Positions 31,639 to 39,930 of a DNA stretch of 40,356 nucleotides are shown piece by piece. The notes beneath the pieces are model-generated. The model ran no database searches. It was given only the letters and a program-made list of their open reading frames with translations, and was not told the origin of the DNA. The stretch lies in contig CANPZZ010000008.1 in assembly GCA_947589125.1 (NCBI GenBank), forward strand, positions 1 through 40,356, given 5' to 3'. Made by a program: the position numbers and the translations under genes. The stretch is from an uncultured Lachnospiraceae bacterium. GTDB taxonomy: Bacteria; Bacillota; Clostridia; Lachnospirales; Lachnospiraceae. Positions within the stretch are counted from its first letter, which is position 1. Each line of letters opens with the position of its first letter.

Positions 31639-33222
31639 CTAGAACTGATTGTAAATAAACTGGCTCGCGTCATAACCCTGTCCGTACGCACCGGTCAGCA
31701 GCACGACCAGAAACAACCCGAAAACCGCGGCATACTGCAGCCAGACCGGTTTCCGGTCAAGCCATTCGCGATAGCCGTTTCCCTTTTGGAACACAGCGCC
31801 AAGCGCCATGACCGCGATACTGATAAGAAGCAGTATCCAGTCCGCATATCCCAGTCCCAGGGACGCCATCCGCCCGTCCGTCAGCTGTGACAGCGACGAG
31901 GAGGTAAGCATATTGCCAAACATGGAAAATACCGTTAAAAACGGATAATATTCAAACATCTCCAAGCAGCAGAACAGGAAAAAGGTTCTGACTATACCAA
32001 ACCAGCGGTAACCCTGTGATCCGGTGAAGGAAAAGCGTTTCCGGAACGCGCGGTATACGCCGGAAAGCTCGGCGGAGATCAGCATGACGATACAGTTCGC
32101 CATCCCCCACGCAACGAAATTCCAGGACGCCCCGTGCCATATGCCCGCCGTCAGCCATACCACGATATTGGCCACATAAACCGGCGCCTTCTGCCCTGCT
32201 TTACGGCCCAGAAGCTTTCCTGTCACTGCCGATATCTTCTTGCTGAACCTGCTGGTGGATACAGGGAAGAAAATATATTCCCTGAGCCACTGCATCAGCG
32301 ACATATGCCATCTGCGCCAGAATTCCGCCAGGCTTGCGGACATAAACGGCCGGTCGAAATTCTCAGGGAGCTTCACTCCGAAAATCTGGGCGACGCCTAT
32401 CACAATATCGATTCCGCCCGCAAAATCCGCATACATCCAGACAGTATATCCTACCATCCCCAGAAATACGTAGATTCCGTTATATTCGGATGGAGAAGAA
32501 ATAATTGCGGTAACGGCCGGGCCCAGGCGGTCAGCGATCACAAGTTTTTTAAAATAACCCCAGAGCATCCGCTCCGCGCCGAGCTTCAGCCGGCGCATAT
32601 CAAATGTATGCGAGGCAAACAGATCCTCTTTGATCTGATCAAACCGGCTGATCGGTCCCGCAACCAGCTGCGGAAAAAAAGAAACAAACAAAGCGAACCG
32701 GGCCGGGTTCTGTTCCGGCTCGTATTTTCCGTTATATACATCGATCAGATATCCCATGGACTGGAATGTATAATAAGAAATGCCAAGCGGCAGGAGCCAG
32801 CCGACATAGTTAAAATTCAGAGTGGAATGGAACAAATGCAGCAGTCCGTTTATATTCTCCAGGGCAAAATTCGCATATTTCAATACAGCCAAAATCCCGA
32901 AATTCATGAAAAGCCCGCATAAGAGCAGCCGCTTCCTGCGGCGTTTCACTGTCTGATTATAGGCTTTCTTCTGCTCGCGGTCAAACCCCTGTTCCTTTAT
33001 ATACCGTCTGGCGTCTGCGGAGATCCTTCCCATGCGGCGGGCCAGCAGCCAGGTAGTAAACGTTGTGATCAAAGGATAGAGGATATACAGCGGGCCTCCG
33101 CACAAATAAAAGAGATAACTGGCGGCAAGCAGTAATATCCACTGGAATTTTCCGGGAACCAGATAGTAAATGACCGTCAAAAGGATCAGGAACAGCCCAA
33201 ATTCATAGGATACCAGAAGCAT
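31639..33222 (-). CDS. MBOAT family membrane acyltransferase (DltB/AlgI-like)
   Basis: The protein has 527 residues with about a dozen hydrophobic helices. MBOAT hallmarks are FFPQLVAGPISRF (182-194), FWRRWHMSL (301-309) and the catalytic His363 in AGIWHGASWNF. Family members pass an acyl group from a cytoplasmic donor across the membrane toward an external acceptor. Immediate neighbours are a carrier protein (1-bp gap) and an SGNH-like protein, the same functional trio as dltC-dltB-dltD. Overall sequence looks as close to AlgI-type proteins as to DltB. Confidence 0.92.
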   Translation of the reverse strand: MLLVSYEFGLFLILLTVIYYLVPGKFQWILLLAASYLFYLCGGPLYILYPLITTFTTWLLARRMGRISADARRYIKEQGFDREQKKAYNQTVKRRRKRLLLCGLFMNFGILAVLKYANFALENINGLLHLFHSTLNFNYVGWLLPLGISYYTFQSMGYLIDVYNGKYEPEQNPARFALFVSFFPQLVAGPISRFDQIKEDLFASHTFDMRRLKLGAERMLWGYFKKLVIADRLGPAVTAIISSPSEYNGIYVFLGMVGYTVWMYADFAGGIDIVIGVAQIFGVKLPENFDRPFMSASLAEFWRRWHMSLMQWLREYIFFPVSTSRFSKKISAVTGKLLGRKAGQKAPVYVANIVVWLTAGIWHGASWNFVAWGMANCIVMLISAELSGVYRAFRKRFSFTGSQGYRWFGIVRTFFLFCCLEMFEYYPFLTVFSMFGNMLTSSSLSQLTDGRMASLGLGYADWILLLISIAVMALGAVFQKGNGYREWLDRKPVWLQYAAVFGLFLVVLLTGAYGQGYDASQFIYNQF

Positions 33223-33223
33223 T

Positions 33224-33454
33224 TTATTCGTCCCCTTCCAGGTCCCTGATCATCGCCCATATACTGGCAGCAGAATTGAAAATTTCAGGCACGATCTTCA
33301 CCGGCGGAATCTTTACATCAAAATTATCTTCAATCTGTGTCACCAGCATGACTACTTCAAAAGAAGTAAGAATCCCGTCGTCGACAAGCGTATTGCAGTT
33401 TTCATAATCGGCATCCGGATTGATGCCCTCCAGAATCTCTATTAATTCATCCAT
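33224..33454 (-). CDS. Acyl/aminoacyl carrier protein (DltC-like)
   Basis: A 76-residue acidic protein with carrier-protein fold. The attachment site reads DDGILTSFEVVML: Ser31 is where 4'-phosphopantetheine should be joined, but the preceding residue is Thr30 where carrier proteins nearly always have Asp (DS motif). It should carry the aminoacyl group made by the DltA-like enzyme to the MBOAT protein. The ATG is 13 nt from an AAAGG site, a rather long spacing. Confidence 0.85.
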   Translation of the reverse strand: MDELIEILEGINPDADYENCNTLVDDGILTSFEVVMLVTQIEDNFDVKIPPVKIVPEIFNSAASIWAMIRDLEGDE

Positions 33455-33498
33455 AATCGCTTAAATTCATCCTTTCTGTTACTGTCATCAATCGTGTA

Positions 33499-34590
33499 TC
33501 ACGGCGTACTCGGATATAGGGAACGGTCAAAAGCAAAGCATCCGTTGTGCTGGGCTGAATAATTCAGCATCTGCGCATCCGTCCACAGACAGAAATACCC
33601 GCCCGCTCTTCTGGGCGTTGCATCAAAGTGATACCAGGAACCGTCATCCATCTGTACAAGGTTCCAATAATGGTCATTATCCGTATAACGGATCACCTCG
33701 ATACTGGGGATGCCCGCCCTCACAAGCAGCTCCTGCGAAACTGCAAAGTAAGTGTAACAGTCGCCATGACGTTTACGAAGACCCTGATAGGCCTCTTCCA
33801 CCCAGTCTCTTGTGGCGGAATGGCCGTTGTAACTGAAATTCGCGCGGATCCACGCATAGATTTTCTCTGCTTTTTGCTGCCTTGACATAGAATTATTGAT
33901 CAGACCTGACAGGATGGAGTCGGCCATAGCATCGACCGTTTTACGGAATTCCGTCTTTTCAGAATCAGGAATATCGACCGTAACCGCCTTATACGGCCAT
34001 ACCGCCTCGCCTTCACCGTTACTGTTAAAGTTATAAATTACGCCGTTAAGTGTTCGCTCTGCGTCATGAACCATGGCGCCGCTTTCTTCATCAAAATAAT
34101 AAGTATGTCCGTCAATCTCAACAAGACCGGTCTTCATATAACCAGTCTCATCAAAACAATAGTTTTCACCCTTAATCTGTTTTTGCGTATTAGTAACGTA
34201 ACTTCCGTCAGAAAGACGGTAACTCCAGCCGATATCATCCAATAACCAGCCAGAGTAGCCGCTTGAAAGATTTGTGGCCTCACCACTTCCGTTAAATAAC
34301 CAAACCCCCCCGGAGATTACCATGGTCTGGTTTGCACGCATGGTTCCGTCTTCCGTTCGGAGATAATAGGTTTTGCCCCCGTCGCTCAGCCATCCGTGAT
34401 GCGCATATCCATCCTCATCAAAATAGTACCAGGGTCCGTTCTCTCCGTCCTGATACCATCCATGTATGTCCGTACCGTCGTCGTCACGGCACCGTGTATT
34501 AATTCCGTCGTTATATAATGTGCCAGCCAAAGATGAAAAACTGAAAATAAATGAAAAAAATACTGAAAAAAATAGTAACCGTACCTTCAT
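33499..34590 (-). CDS. Secreted protein with cell-wall-binding-like repeats and a transglutaminase-like domain
   Basis: The protein has 363 residues with an N-terminal signal peptide (about 1-22). Residues 40-195 contain Trp/Tyr/Gly-rich repeats of choline-binding/cell-wall-binding type (GPWYYFDEDGYAHHGWL; DGHTYYFDEESGAM). The C-terminal part (about 235-350) is transglutaminase-like with a full Cys-His-Asp triad: C278 in HGDCYTYFA, H307 in DNDHYWNLV, D323 in WYHFDATP. Such domains act as proteases, peptidases or transamidases on wall components. It is the first gene after a strong promoter and probably the lead gene of the dlt-like operon. Confidence 0.85.
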   Translation of the reverse strand: MKVRLLFFSVFFSFIFSFSSLAGTLYNDGINTRCRDDDGTDIHGWYQDGENGPWYYFDEDGYAHHGWLSDGGKTYYLRTEDGTMRANQTMVISGGVWLFNGSGEATNLSSGYSGWLLDDIGWSYRLSDGSYVTNTQKQIKGENYCFDETGYMKTGLVEIDGHTYYFDEESGAMVHDAERTLNGVIYNFNSNGEGEAVWPYKAVTVDIPDSEKTEFRKTVDAMADSILSGLINNSMSRQQKAEKIYAWIRANFSYNGHSATRDWVEEAYQGLRKRHGDCYTYFAVSQELLVRAGIPSIEVIRYTDNDHYWNLVQMDDGSWYHFDATPRRAGGYFCLWTDAQMLNYSAQHNGCFAFDRSLYPSTP

Positions 34591-34637
34591 AAACCGTTAT
34601 CCATCCTCTTCGTATATTAGCAAAATAAATCTTTTAA

Positions 34638-34666
34638 ATTATATCGCCCGCTGTATGATAAGTCAA
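34638..34666 (-). promoter_or_regulatory. Promoter of the dlt-like operon
   Basis: On the minus strand TTGACT (34666-34661) and a perfect TATAAT (34643-34638) are separated by 17 bp. It lies directly after the M15 lipoprotein stop and about 48 bp before the transglutaminase-protein start. Confidence 0.78.
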
Positions 34667-34670
34667 TACT

Positions 34671-35570
34671 TTATTTTCTGAGTTTCTCGAAGTGCATGTA
34701 ATCCGGCGTACTGGACCAACTGCCGCCCCAGGTAAACCCGGCTTCGACAAAAAGTTTATAACACTGGTCGTTTTCATCGATTTTATGAGGAAAATCCCGG
34801 TCTCTCCTCATATAAGCCGCTCCCAGCGCCGGTACACAGCTTCCCCTGTCGGAAGTGATATACGGATTATAAAGAGGATTGATATCGATGGCCACTCCCC
34901 GCGCATGTTTGGACAGTCCATTCCCGTCAGTGGTACTGCGGTAATTAAAACAGGATGTATTATTATCCGAACTCGAAAGCTTGTCGTCCGCATCGTATTC
35001 ATCGATCAGGATCACTTTTTCGATAGGATATTGGCAATCGAAAAGCTGACGGAAAACATAAAGCAGATCATCGCTGATCAGTTCGTTGCTTACCAGTTCA
35101 CCCACCCGCACATTTCCGTCAAAATCATAATGAAGAATCTGAATATAACGCAGCTGATCCCGCAGATTACATTCCTCTTTATAGGATTTGCCGTCCATAC
35201 GGGCAAAAATCTCGTCAGATATTCCGCTCTGCCAGAAGTAGGAGTCTATATCTGCGGTTTCAAGGGCTTCCTGAGACAGAATCTGCCCGGGTTCGGTATC
35301 GCGCGGAAACGGAAGAACTTCGCTTACCGCCCGTTCTGTTTCTGATGAAACGCCGTCTCCGTCCTGAGCATCCGGCATCTGGTTCTGCATTGTCTCGGGT
35401 ACAACCTCATTGGAACCGGGCGCTATTGTTTCATAGGATAGATGTTTATCCAAACCCAGAAGCTCATGCGGTTTTATGCCGCATCCGCCAAGGAACAGGG
35501 CAAGAACCGCGCTGGTAAGCACTGCCGTTATTCTTAATGTATCCTTTTTCGGACCGCCGTATTTTCTCAT
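34671..35570 (-). CDS. M15-type metallopeptidase lipoprotein (DD-carboxypeptidase-like), copy 2
   Basis: The protein has 299 residues. The signal ends in lipobox LGGC (Cys30), so unlike copy 1 it is lipid-anchored. The catalytic domain has H222 and D229 in SKHARGVAID and D290/H293 in DYMHF, with the shared block SSSDNNTSCFNYR. Its catalytic half aligns almost without gaps to copy 1 at 27136. Its GGAGG overlaps the last codons of rng and the ATG lies 6 bp after the rng stop, so it is probably transcribed with the radical SAM-rng operon and not with the dlt-like operon that follows. Confidence 0.88.
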   Translation of the reverse strand: MRKYGGPKKDTLRITAVLTSAVLALFLGGCGIKPHELLGLDKHLSYETIAPGSNEVVPETMQNQMPDAQDGDGVSSETERAVSEVLPFPRDTEPGQILSQEALETADIDSYFWQSGISDEIFARMDGKSYKEECNLRDQLRYIQILHYDFDGNVRVGELVSNELISDDLLYVFRQLFDCQYPIEKVILIDEYDADDKLSSSDNNTSCFNYRSTTDGNGLSKHARGVAIDINPLYNPYITSDRGSCVPALGAAYMRRDRDFPHKIDENDQCYKLFVEAGFTWGGSWSSTPDYMHFEKLRK

Positions 35571-35576
35571 CCTTTT

Positions 35577-36890
35577 TCACCTCCATTGCTCATGCAGCGG
35601 TTTTCTTGTTTTTTTTCTGGTGAGTTCTGCTAATCCAAGCCTTGTCATATCAACAACCGATACCTTTACCGGATCACCGGAACAGTATTCTTCCAGTTTC
35701 CGCATCAGTTCTTCCCGGTCGACGGCTGATTCCATATTGATGAAATCGACCAGAATGATCCCCGACAGGTTCCGGAGACGGATCTGTCTCGCCGTCTCCC
35801 TCGCTGCCTCCAGATTGATCATGCGGACCGTGTCGCGCATGGTCTTACGGCCCGTAAATTTGCCGGTATTCACATCGATAACCGTCATGGCCTCTGTCTG
35901 CTCAATAACCAGATAGGCGCCGGAAGGAAGCCATACGCGCTTCTGAAGGGCGTCCTGAAGGTTCTTCTCGATGGAATACAGCTTTGACAGCGGAACCAGC
36001 GGATCCTTATAAAGGCGGAGCCGGCCGGCCATATCCGGCTGTTCCTGTGTCAGATGCGCGTTCAGCATCTGGAAAATATCTTCGTCGTCCGTCAGTATCT
36101 CGTCGGCTGTCTGGGCGTCACGGTCCCGCAGCCTGGACACGCAGGAAGGAACTTCTTCGTAAAGACGGCTGAAACAGGTACGGTGAGGAGCCGACGCAAG
36201 GATCTGTTTCATCCGCTCCGTCAGCCGGTTCATTTCCGTAAGGATCTGCTCCGGCGGCGCCTGATAGGCAGTTGTCCGCACGATCAGACCAAACGTCTCC
36301 TCCTTTGCGGGGCGAAGGAATTCTGTTGTTTTCTTCTTCCAGTCATTGTCACTGATCTTACCGGAAAAACGGATATAATTCTTCCTGCCGGAAGGTTCCG
36401 CCGATAAGACGCAGTAGCGGCCGGTAAGGGTAAGCTCAGAGGTAAGTACCGGATCTTTTGTCTTAACCGCGTCTTTCAGCACCTGAACGACGATCTCATC
36501 GCCGGAACGTAAGGGGCGCGGCGTTTTTTTTGCCGTGTCTTTCGTTTCCATGCAACCAGGGAGCCGGCAGCACTCTTCCTGTAGTTCCATGCTGGCAGGA
36601 CGCCAGTGACGCTCCGCCTGTATCTCCTCTTTGCCGGAAATTCGCGCCGGTATCCGGGACGCAAGCCACGGTTCCGGGTTGGCGTCCAGACTGTAATAGC
36701 CGGTAACGCCTCCGCCCAGATCCACGAACGCAGCGTTGATGTTCTGCACCACATCTTTCACTTTGCCAATATAAATACTGCCCAGGTTCGACGGCTGCGG
36801 ATCTTCAAAATCCATCTGGACCGCTTTCATATCGTCCATAAGGGCGGTCAATATCCGCCCGTCAAGCCGGGTAATAATCAGTCTGTTCAA
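35577..36890 (-). CDS. rng: Ribonuclease E/G family endoribonuclease
   Basis: The protein has 437 residues, near RNase G length. The S1-like region (NLGSIYIGKVKDVVQNINAAFVDLG in segments) is near the N-terminus. The catalytic Asp residues are visible in MTVIDVNTGKF and IILVDFINM. The long C-terminal scaffold and the CPxC zinc-link of RNase E are missing, as in other clostridial members. It processes or degrades RNA, cutting 5'-monophosphate substrates. The start overlaps the upstream DUF2344 gene by 4 bp. Confidence 0.93.
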   Translation of the reverse strand: MNRLIITRLDGRILTALMDDMKAVQMDFEDPQPSNLGSIYIGKVKDVVQNINAAFVDLGGGVTGYYSLDANPEPWLASRIPARISGKEEIQAERHWRPASMELQEECCRLPGCMETKDTAKKTPRPLRSGDEIVVQVLKDAVKTKDPVLTSELTLTGRYCVLSAEPSGRKNYIRFSGKISDNDWKKKTTEFLRPAKEETFGLIVRTTAYQAPPEQILTEMNRLTERMKQILASAPHRTCFSRLYEEVPSCVSRLRDRDAQTADEILTDDEDIFQMLNAHLTQEQPDMAGRLRLYKDPLVPLSKLYSIEKNLQDALQKRVWLPSGAYLVIEQTEAMTVIDVNTGKFTGRKTMRDTVRMINLEAARETARQIRLRNLSGIILVDFINMESAVDREELMRKLEEYCSGDPVKVSVVDMTRLGLAELTRKKTRKPLHEQWR

Positions 36891-37687
36891 ATGTCCTCTC
36901 CCAACGCCTCAAGGGGCACTAAGTTACGGCTGTCTCCGCCGCTGCCGCCCAGGGCCGCGTAGACCTCTTCCCGCTCCGCCTGGAACGTGAACGGGGCCGG
37001 TTCAAGTCCCATAAAATCATAGAGCGCTTTCATGACAAGTTCCGGCTTGACATTATCGGTGCTGCCGGTGCAGACCTGAAGGAATACTGCATCCGCAGGT
37101 TCACTCACCGCACCGGAAATGATCACCGGAAATCTTTTTTCATTCAGTGCTGCGCCGGGAGCAGCGCCGGCCGGCACTGCCCATACCCGCTCCATTCGGT
37201 AGATCAGCGGCTTCAGATCCATCTCTTTCTCTCCGCTTTTCGTCTTCTTCATGACCGGAATCTGCGTCTGCGCGTAAAACCGCTTAAGCGCCGCAAAAAA
37301 AGCTTCTATATCCTCCGGCTCCTTCCCCGGCCTGAACGCCAGCACATAGTCGGCGGCCGCCACCAGCGACATCGCGCTTTTAGCGGAATCATCCAGCCTG
37401 CGATAGGAAATGACTTCCATGCCTTCCGACATGACCGCATTCATCCGCCGGATCATCTCCGCAGAACTGTCCGTCGAATTTACTTCGATGTCCAGATACT
37501 CTCCGTTGCTTAAGAGCCCGACACCCAGCGGCGCCGCGAAAGACATGATCTGATGGGGGCTGAAGCCGCCGCTGTAGCAGATATCCACGTCCGCCCGCCG
37601 CATGACCTTCTGGAAATACCGCATGATATCCAGGTGTCCGATGAATTTCATGGCGCCCTGCTTGCGGAATTTAATTCTTATCTTCAA
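36887..37687 (-). CDS. TIGR03936/DUF2344 radical SAM-associated protein
   Basis: The protein has 266 residues if translation begins at the TTG at 37687, which has GGAGG 8 nt upstream and gives KIRIKFRKQGAMKFIGHLD. The ORF-track extension overlaps the radical SAM gene and is compositionally odd. Conserved parts are FIGHLDIMRYFQKVMRRADV, YSGGFSPHQIMSFAAPLGVG and DSSAEMIRRMN. Its function is unknown; it is nearly always encoded next to, or fused with, the TIGR03960 radical SAM protein, with which it overlaps by 17 bp here. Confidence 0.9.
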   Translation of the reverse strand: MKIRIKFRKQGAMKFIGHLDIMRYFQKVMRRADVDICYSGGFSPHQIMSFAAPLGVGLLSNGEYLDIEVNSTDSSAEMIRRMNAVMSEGMEVISYRRLDDSAKSAMSLVAAADYVLAFRPGKEPEDIEAFFAALKRFYAQTQIPVMKKTKSGEKEMDLKPLIYRMERVWAVPAGAAPGAALNEKRFPVIISGAVSEPADAVFLQVCTGSTDNVKPELVMKALYDFMGLEPAPFTFQAEREEVYAALGGSGGDSRNLVPLEALGEDI

Positions 37688-39536
37688 AGCAGACACCTCC
37701 TCCGAACACCCGGGCGCCGCAGCCGGCGCATCCCTGACGGCAGTTGGGCGTGACGATCTCTTCCGTCGCCCTCTTCCATTCACGCTTTAAGAATTCCTTC
37801 GACACACCCGCGTCGATGAAATCCCACGGCAGCTTCTCATCCAGATCCCGGTCGCGGACCGTATAGAAATCCGGATCCACGCCGCAGGCGTCAAACGCCG
37901 CCATCCACAGAGCGTTATCAAAATTCTCGCCCCAGGAGTCGAACATGGCTCCGCGGCGATACGCCTCTTCGATCACCGGCGCTACCCGGCGGTCTCCGCG
38001 GGCCAGAACGCCTTCCAGCACGCTTAAATCGGCCTCATGATAGTTGTATTTCAGGCTGCGGGCGTTCTTCATCTCCTGGAAGGTATCGCGCACCAGCCAG
38101 GCCCGCCGCAGGAATTCTTCCTTCGTACACTGCTTCGCCCACTGGAACGGTGTGAACGGCTTCGGCACAAAGAAGGACGAACTGGCGACGATCTGCACCC
38201 GCTTCTGCCGCTGCTCCACGGGCAGGTCGTAGAACGTCTCCGCCACCTTCTCCGACAGATATGCGATGCCCTTCATATCCTCTTCCGTTTCTGTCGGCTG
38301 TCCAAGCATAAAGTATAACTTGACCCGGCTCCAGCCGCCCAGGAAGGCGTCGCGGGCGCCGTTTAGGATTGCTTCCTCCGTCAGTCCCTTATTGATCACG
38401 TCGCGCAGGCGCTGGGAACCGGCTTCCGGCGCGAAGGTCAGAGAACTTTTCTTCACATCCTGGACCTTGCTCATCACGTCCAGGAAAAAGGCGTCGATGC
38501 GCAGGGACGGCAGGGAGATATTGATCCCCCTGCCTTTCACCTCGTCGAGAAGAAAGCTGATCAGTTCCGGAAGCTTCGAGTAATCGCTGGAGCTTAAAGA
38601 ACTTAAGGAGATCTCCTCGTGGCCGGTGCTCTTTAACATTTTCACTGCGTAATCCTTCAGATATTCCAGGCTGTGTTCCCGAAGCGGCCGGTAGATGTTC
38701 CCGGCCTGGCAGAACCGGCAGCCGCGGATGCAGCCCCGCTGGATCTCCAGGACTACCCTGTCCTGGGTCACCTTGATAAACGGCACCAGAGGCTTTTCGA
38801 TATACCAGGCGTCGTCCATATTGACGACCAGCTGCTTAGTGACCGTTTCCGGCGCGCAGGGGGTATTGGGCTTAAAATCGGCGATGGTTCCGTCGCTGTT
38901 ATACGTCACGTCATAGAAAACCGGAACATAGAGGCCGGGAATCTGCGCCGCCGCTTCCAGGAACTCTCTGCGGCTCCCTCCGCAGTCTTTATTGGCCTTG
39001 TAAGCATCGAAAAGCTGTCCGTAGACTGTTTCCCCTTCGCCGATGTAAAAAATATCAAAGAAGGGCGCTAAAGGTTCCGGATTGTAGGCGCAGGGGCCGC
39101 CCCCGATGACGATGGGATCCGCTTCGGTCCGGTCGGCGGCATGCAGCGGGATCCGGCTCAGATCCAGGATCTGAAGCACATTGGTATAGCACATCTCGTA
39201 CTGGAGCGTGATGCCCAGGAAATCGAAATCTTTTACAGGGTCCTGGGACTCCAGCGCAAACAGGGGGATATTCTTCTCCCGCAGCAGCTTGTCCATATCG
39301 GTCCACGGCGAATAGACCCGCTCGCAGTAAACGTCGTCCCGGCCGTTGAACATGTCATAGAGGATCTGGATGCCCAGATGGGACATGCCGATCTCATAGA
39401 CGTCCGGGAACGCGAAACAAAAGCGGATGGCCACTTTCTTCGGATCTTTTACCGCCATATTCACTTCCCCGCCGATGTAACGGGCGGGCTGCTGGACGGA
39501 CAGCAAAATTTCGTCACTTAGTGCTAATTTTCTCAT
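37671..39536 (-). CDS. TIGR03960 family B12-binding-type radical SAM protein
   Basis: The protein has 621 residues. The N-terminal half has the B12-binding-like Rossmann region (RFCFAFPDVYEIGMSHLGIQ in segments). The radical SAM cluster motif is CIRGCRFCQAG, followed by a TIM-barrel. The C-terminus is Cys-rich (CRQGCAGCGARVFGGGVC), suggesting an extra metal cluster. The reaction is unknown. AGGAG lies 7 nt before the ATG. It begins the radical SAM-DUF2344-rng operon, a group often linked to the L21/L27 cluster. Confidence 0.93.
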   Translation of the reverse strand: MRKLALSDEILLSVQQPARYIGGEVNMAVKDPKKVAIRFCFAFPDVYEIGMSHLGIQILYDMFNGRDDVYCERVYSPWTDMDKLLREKNIPLFALESQDPVKDFDFLGITLQYEMCYTNVLQILDLSRIPLHAADRTEADPIVIGGGPCAYNPEPLAPFFDIFYIGEGETVYGQLFDAYKANKDCGGSRREFLEAAAQIPGLYVPVFYDVTYNSDGTIADFKPNTPCAPETVTKQLVVNMDDAWYIEKPLVPFIKVTQDRVVLEIQRGCIRGCRFCQAGNIYRPLREHSLEYLKDYAVKMLKSTGHEEISLSSLSSSDYSKLPELISFLLDEVKGRGINISLPSLRIDAFFLDVMSKVQDVKKSSLTFAPEAGSQRLRDVINKGLTEEAILNGARDAFLGGWSRVKLYFMLGQPTETEEDMKGIAYLSEKVAETFYDLPVEQRQKRVQIVASSSFFVPKPFTPFQWAKQCTKEEFLRRAWLVRDTFQEMKNARSLKYNYHEADLSVLEGVLARGDRRVAPVIEEAYRRGAMFDSWGENFDNALWMAAFDACGVDPDFYTVRDRDLDEKLPWDFIDAGVSKEFLKREWKRATEEIVTPNCRQGCAGCGARVFGGGVCFEDKN

Positions 39537-39780
39537 GAATATCTCCTAAAACTTTGTATATTGTTCATAAAAATTTATTGTCCCGCCCGAGGTTTATCTC
39601 TGCAGCTATTTTTGTGCAACAGGGTCCTTATTTGCGGATGAAAAAGCCTTATTTTGACCACTTTTTCGCCCTGTTTTTGAAATTTTCCACAAATTTCTTT
39701 TGTCTGATTATTCATAACATTTTAGCATTATACAACACCAATCGGATGTATAGACATCTTCCAAAGTAAAATCACTCATG
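39537..39780. other. AT-rich intergenic region upstream of the radical SAM gene
   Basis: No gene is visible in about 240 bp. A TATAAT on the minus strand (39732-39727) could be a distant -10, but no -35 fits at normal spacing. The short ORFs here have no ribosome-binding site. With the hairpin at 39784-39830 and about 100 further featureless bases, the full gap to the next coding remnant is about 390 bp. Confidence 0.5.
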
Positions 39781-39830
39781 AAAAAGTCCGCCAACCAATA
39801 TGCTAGATTATAACATATCAGCGCGGACTT
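39781..39830 (-). terminator. Terminator downstream of the aldo/keto reductase remnant
   Basis: AAGTCCGC and GCGGACTT form a perfect 8-bp stem with an inner ATATG/CATAT pairing. On the minus strand the stem is followed by TTTTT. It lies about 100 bp after the reductase stop. Confidence 0.65.
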
Positions 39831-39930
39831 ATCTATATAAAATTAATAATTGACTCCTAAAATTGTTTGAGACTTTTACTTGCCGTGAAATGAAAATGCT
39901 AACTGCTTGATTCCATGAGCTATTCTCCTA

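Noticed and set aside
32134-32922. 262-residue + strand ORF opposite the MBOAT gene
   Set aside because: Antisense shadow of a membrane-protein gene with His363 and other MBOAT motifs intact on the minus strand.
33440-33480. Seven-codon leader ORF (MNLSDYG) overlapping the carrier-protein start
   Set aside because: Its ATG directly abuts the AAAGG with no proper spacing, so initiation is unlikely; it may be chance.
27136-34590. Canonical dltABCD operon
   Set aside because: Core families are similar, but gene order, extra genes and altered key residues do not fit; described as dlt-like and given no dlt symbols.
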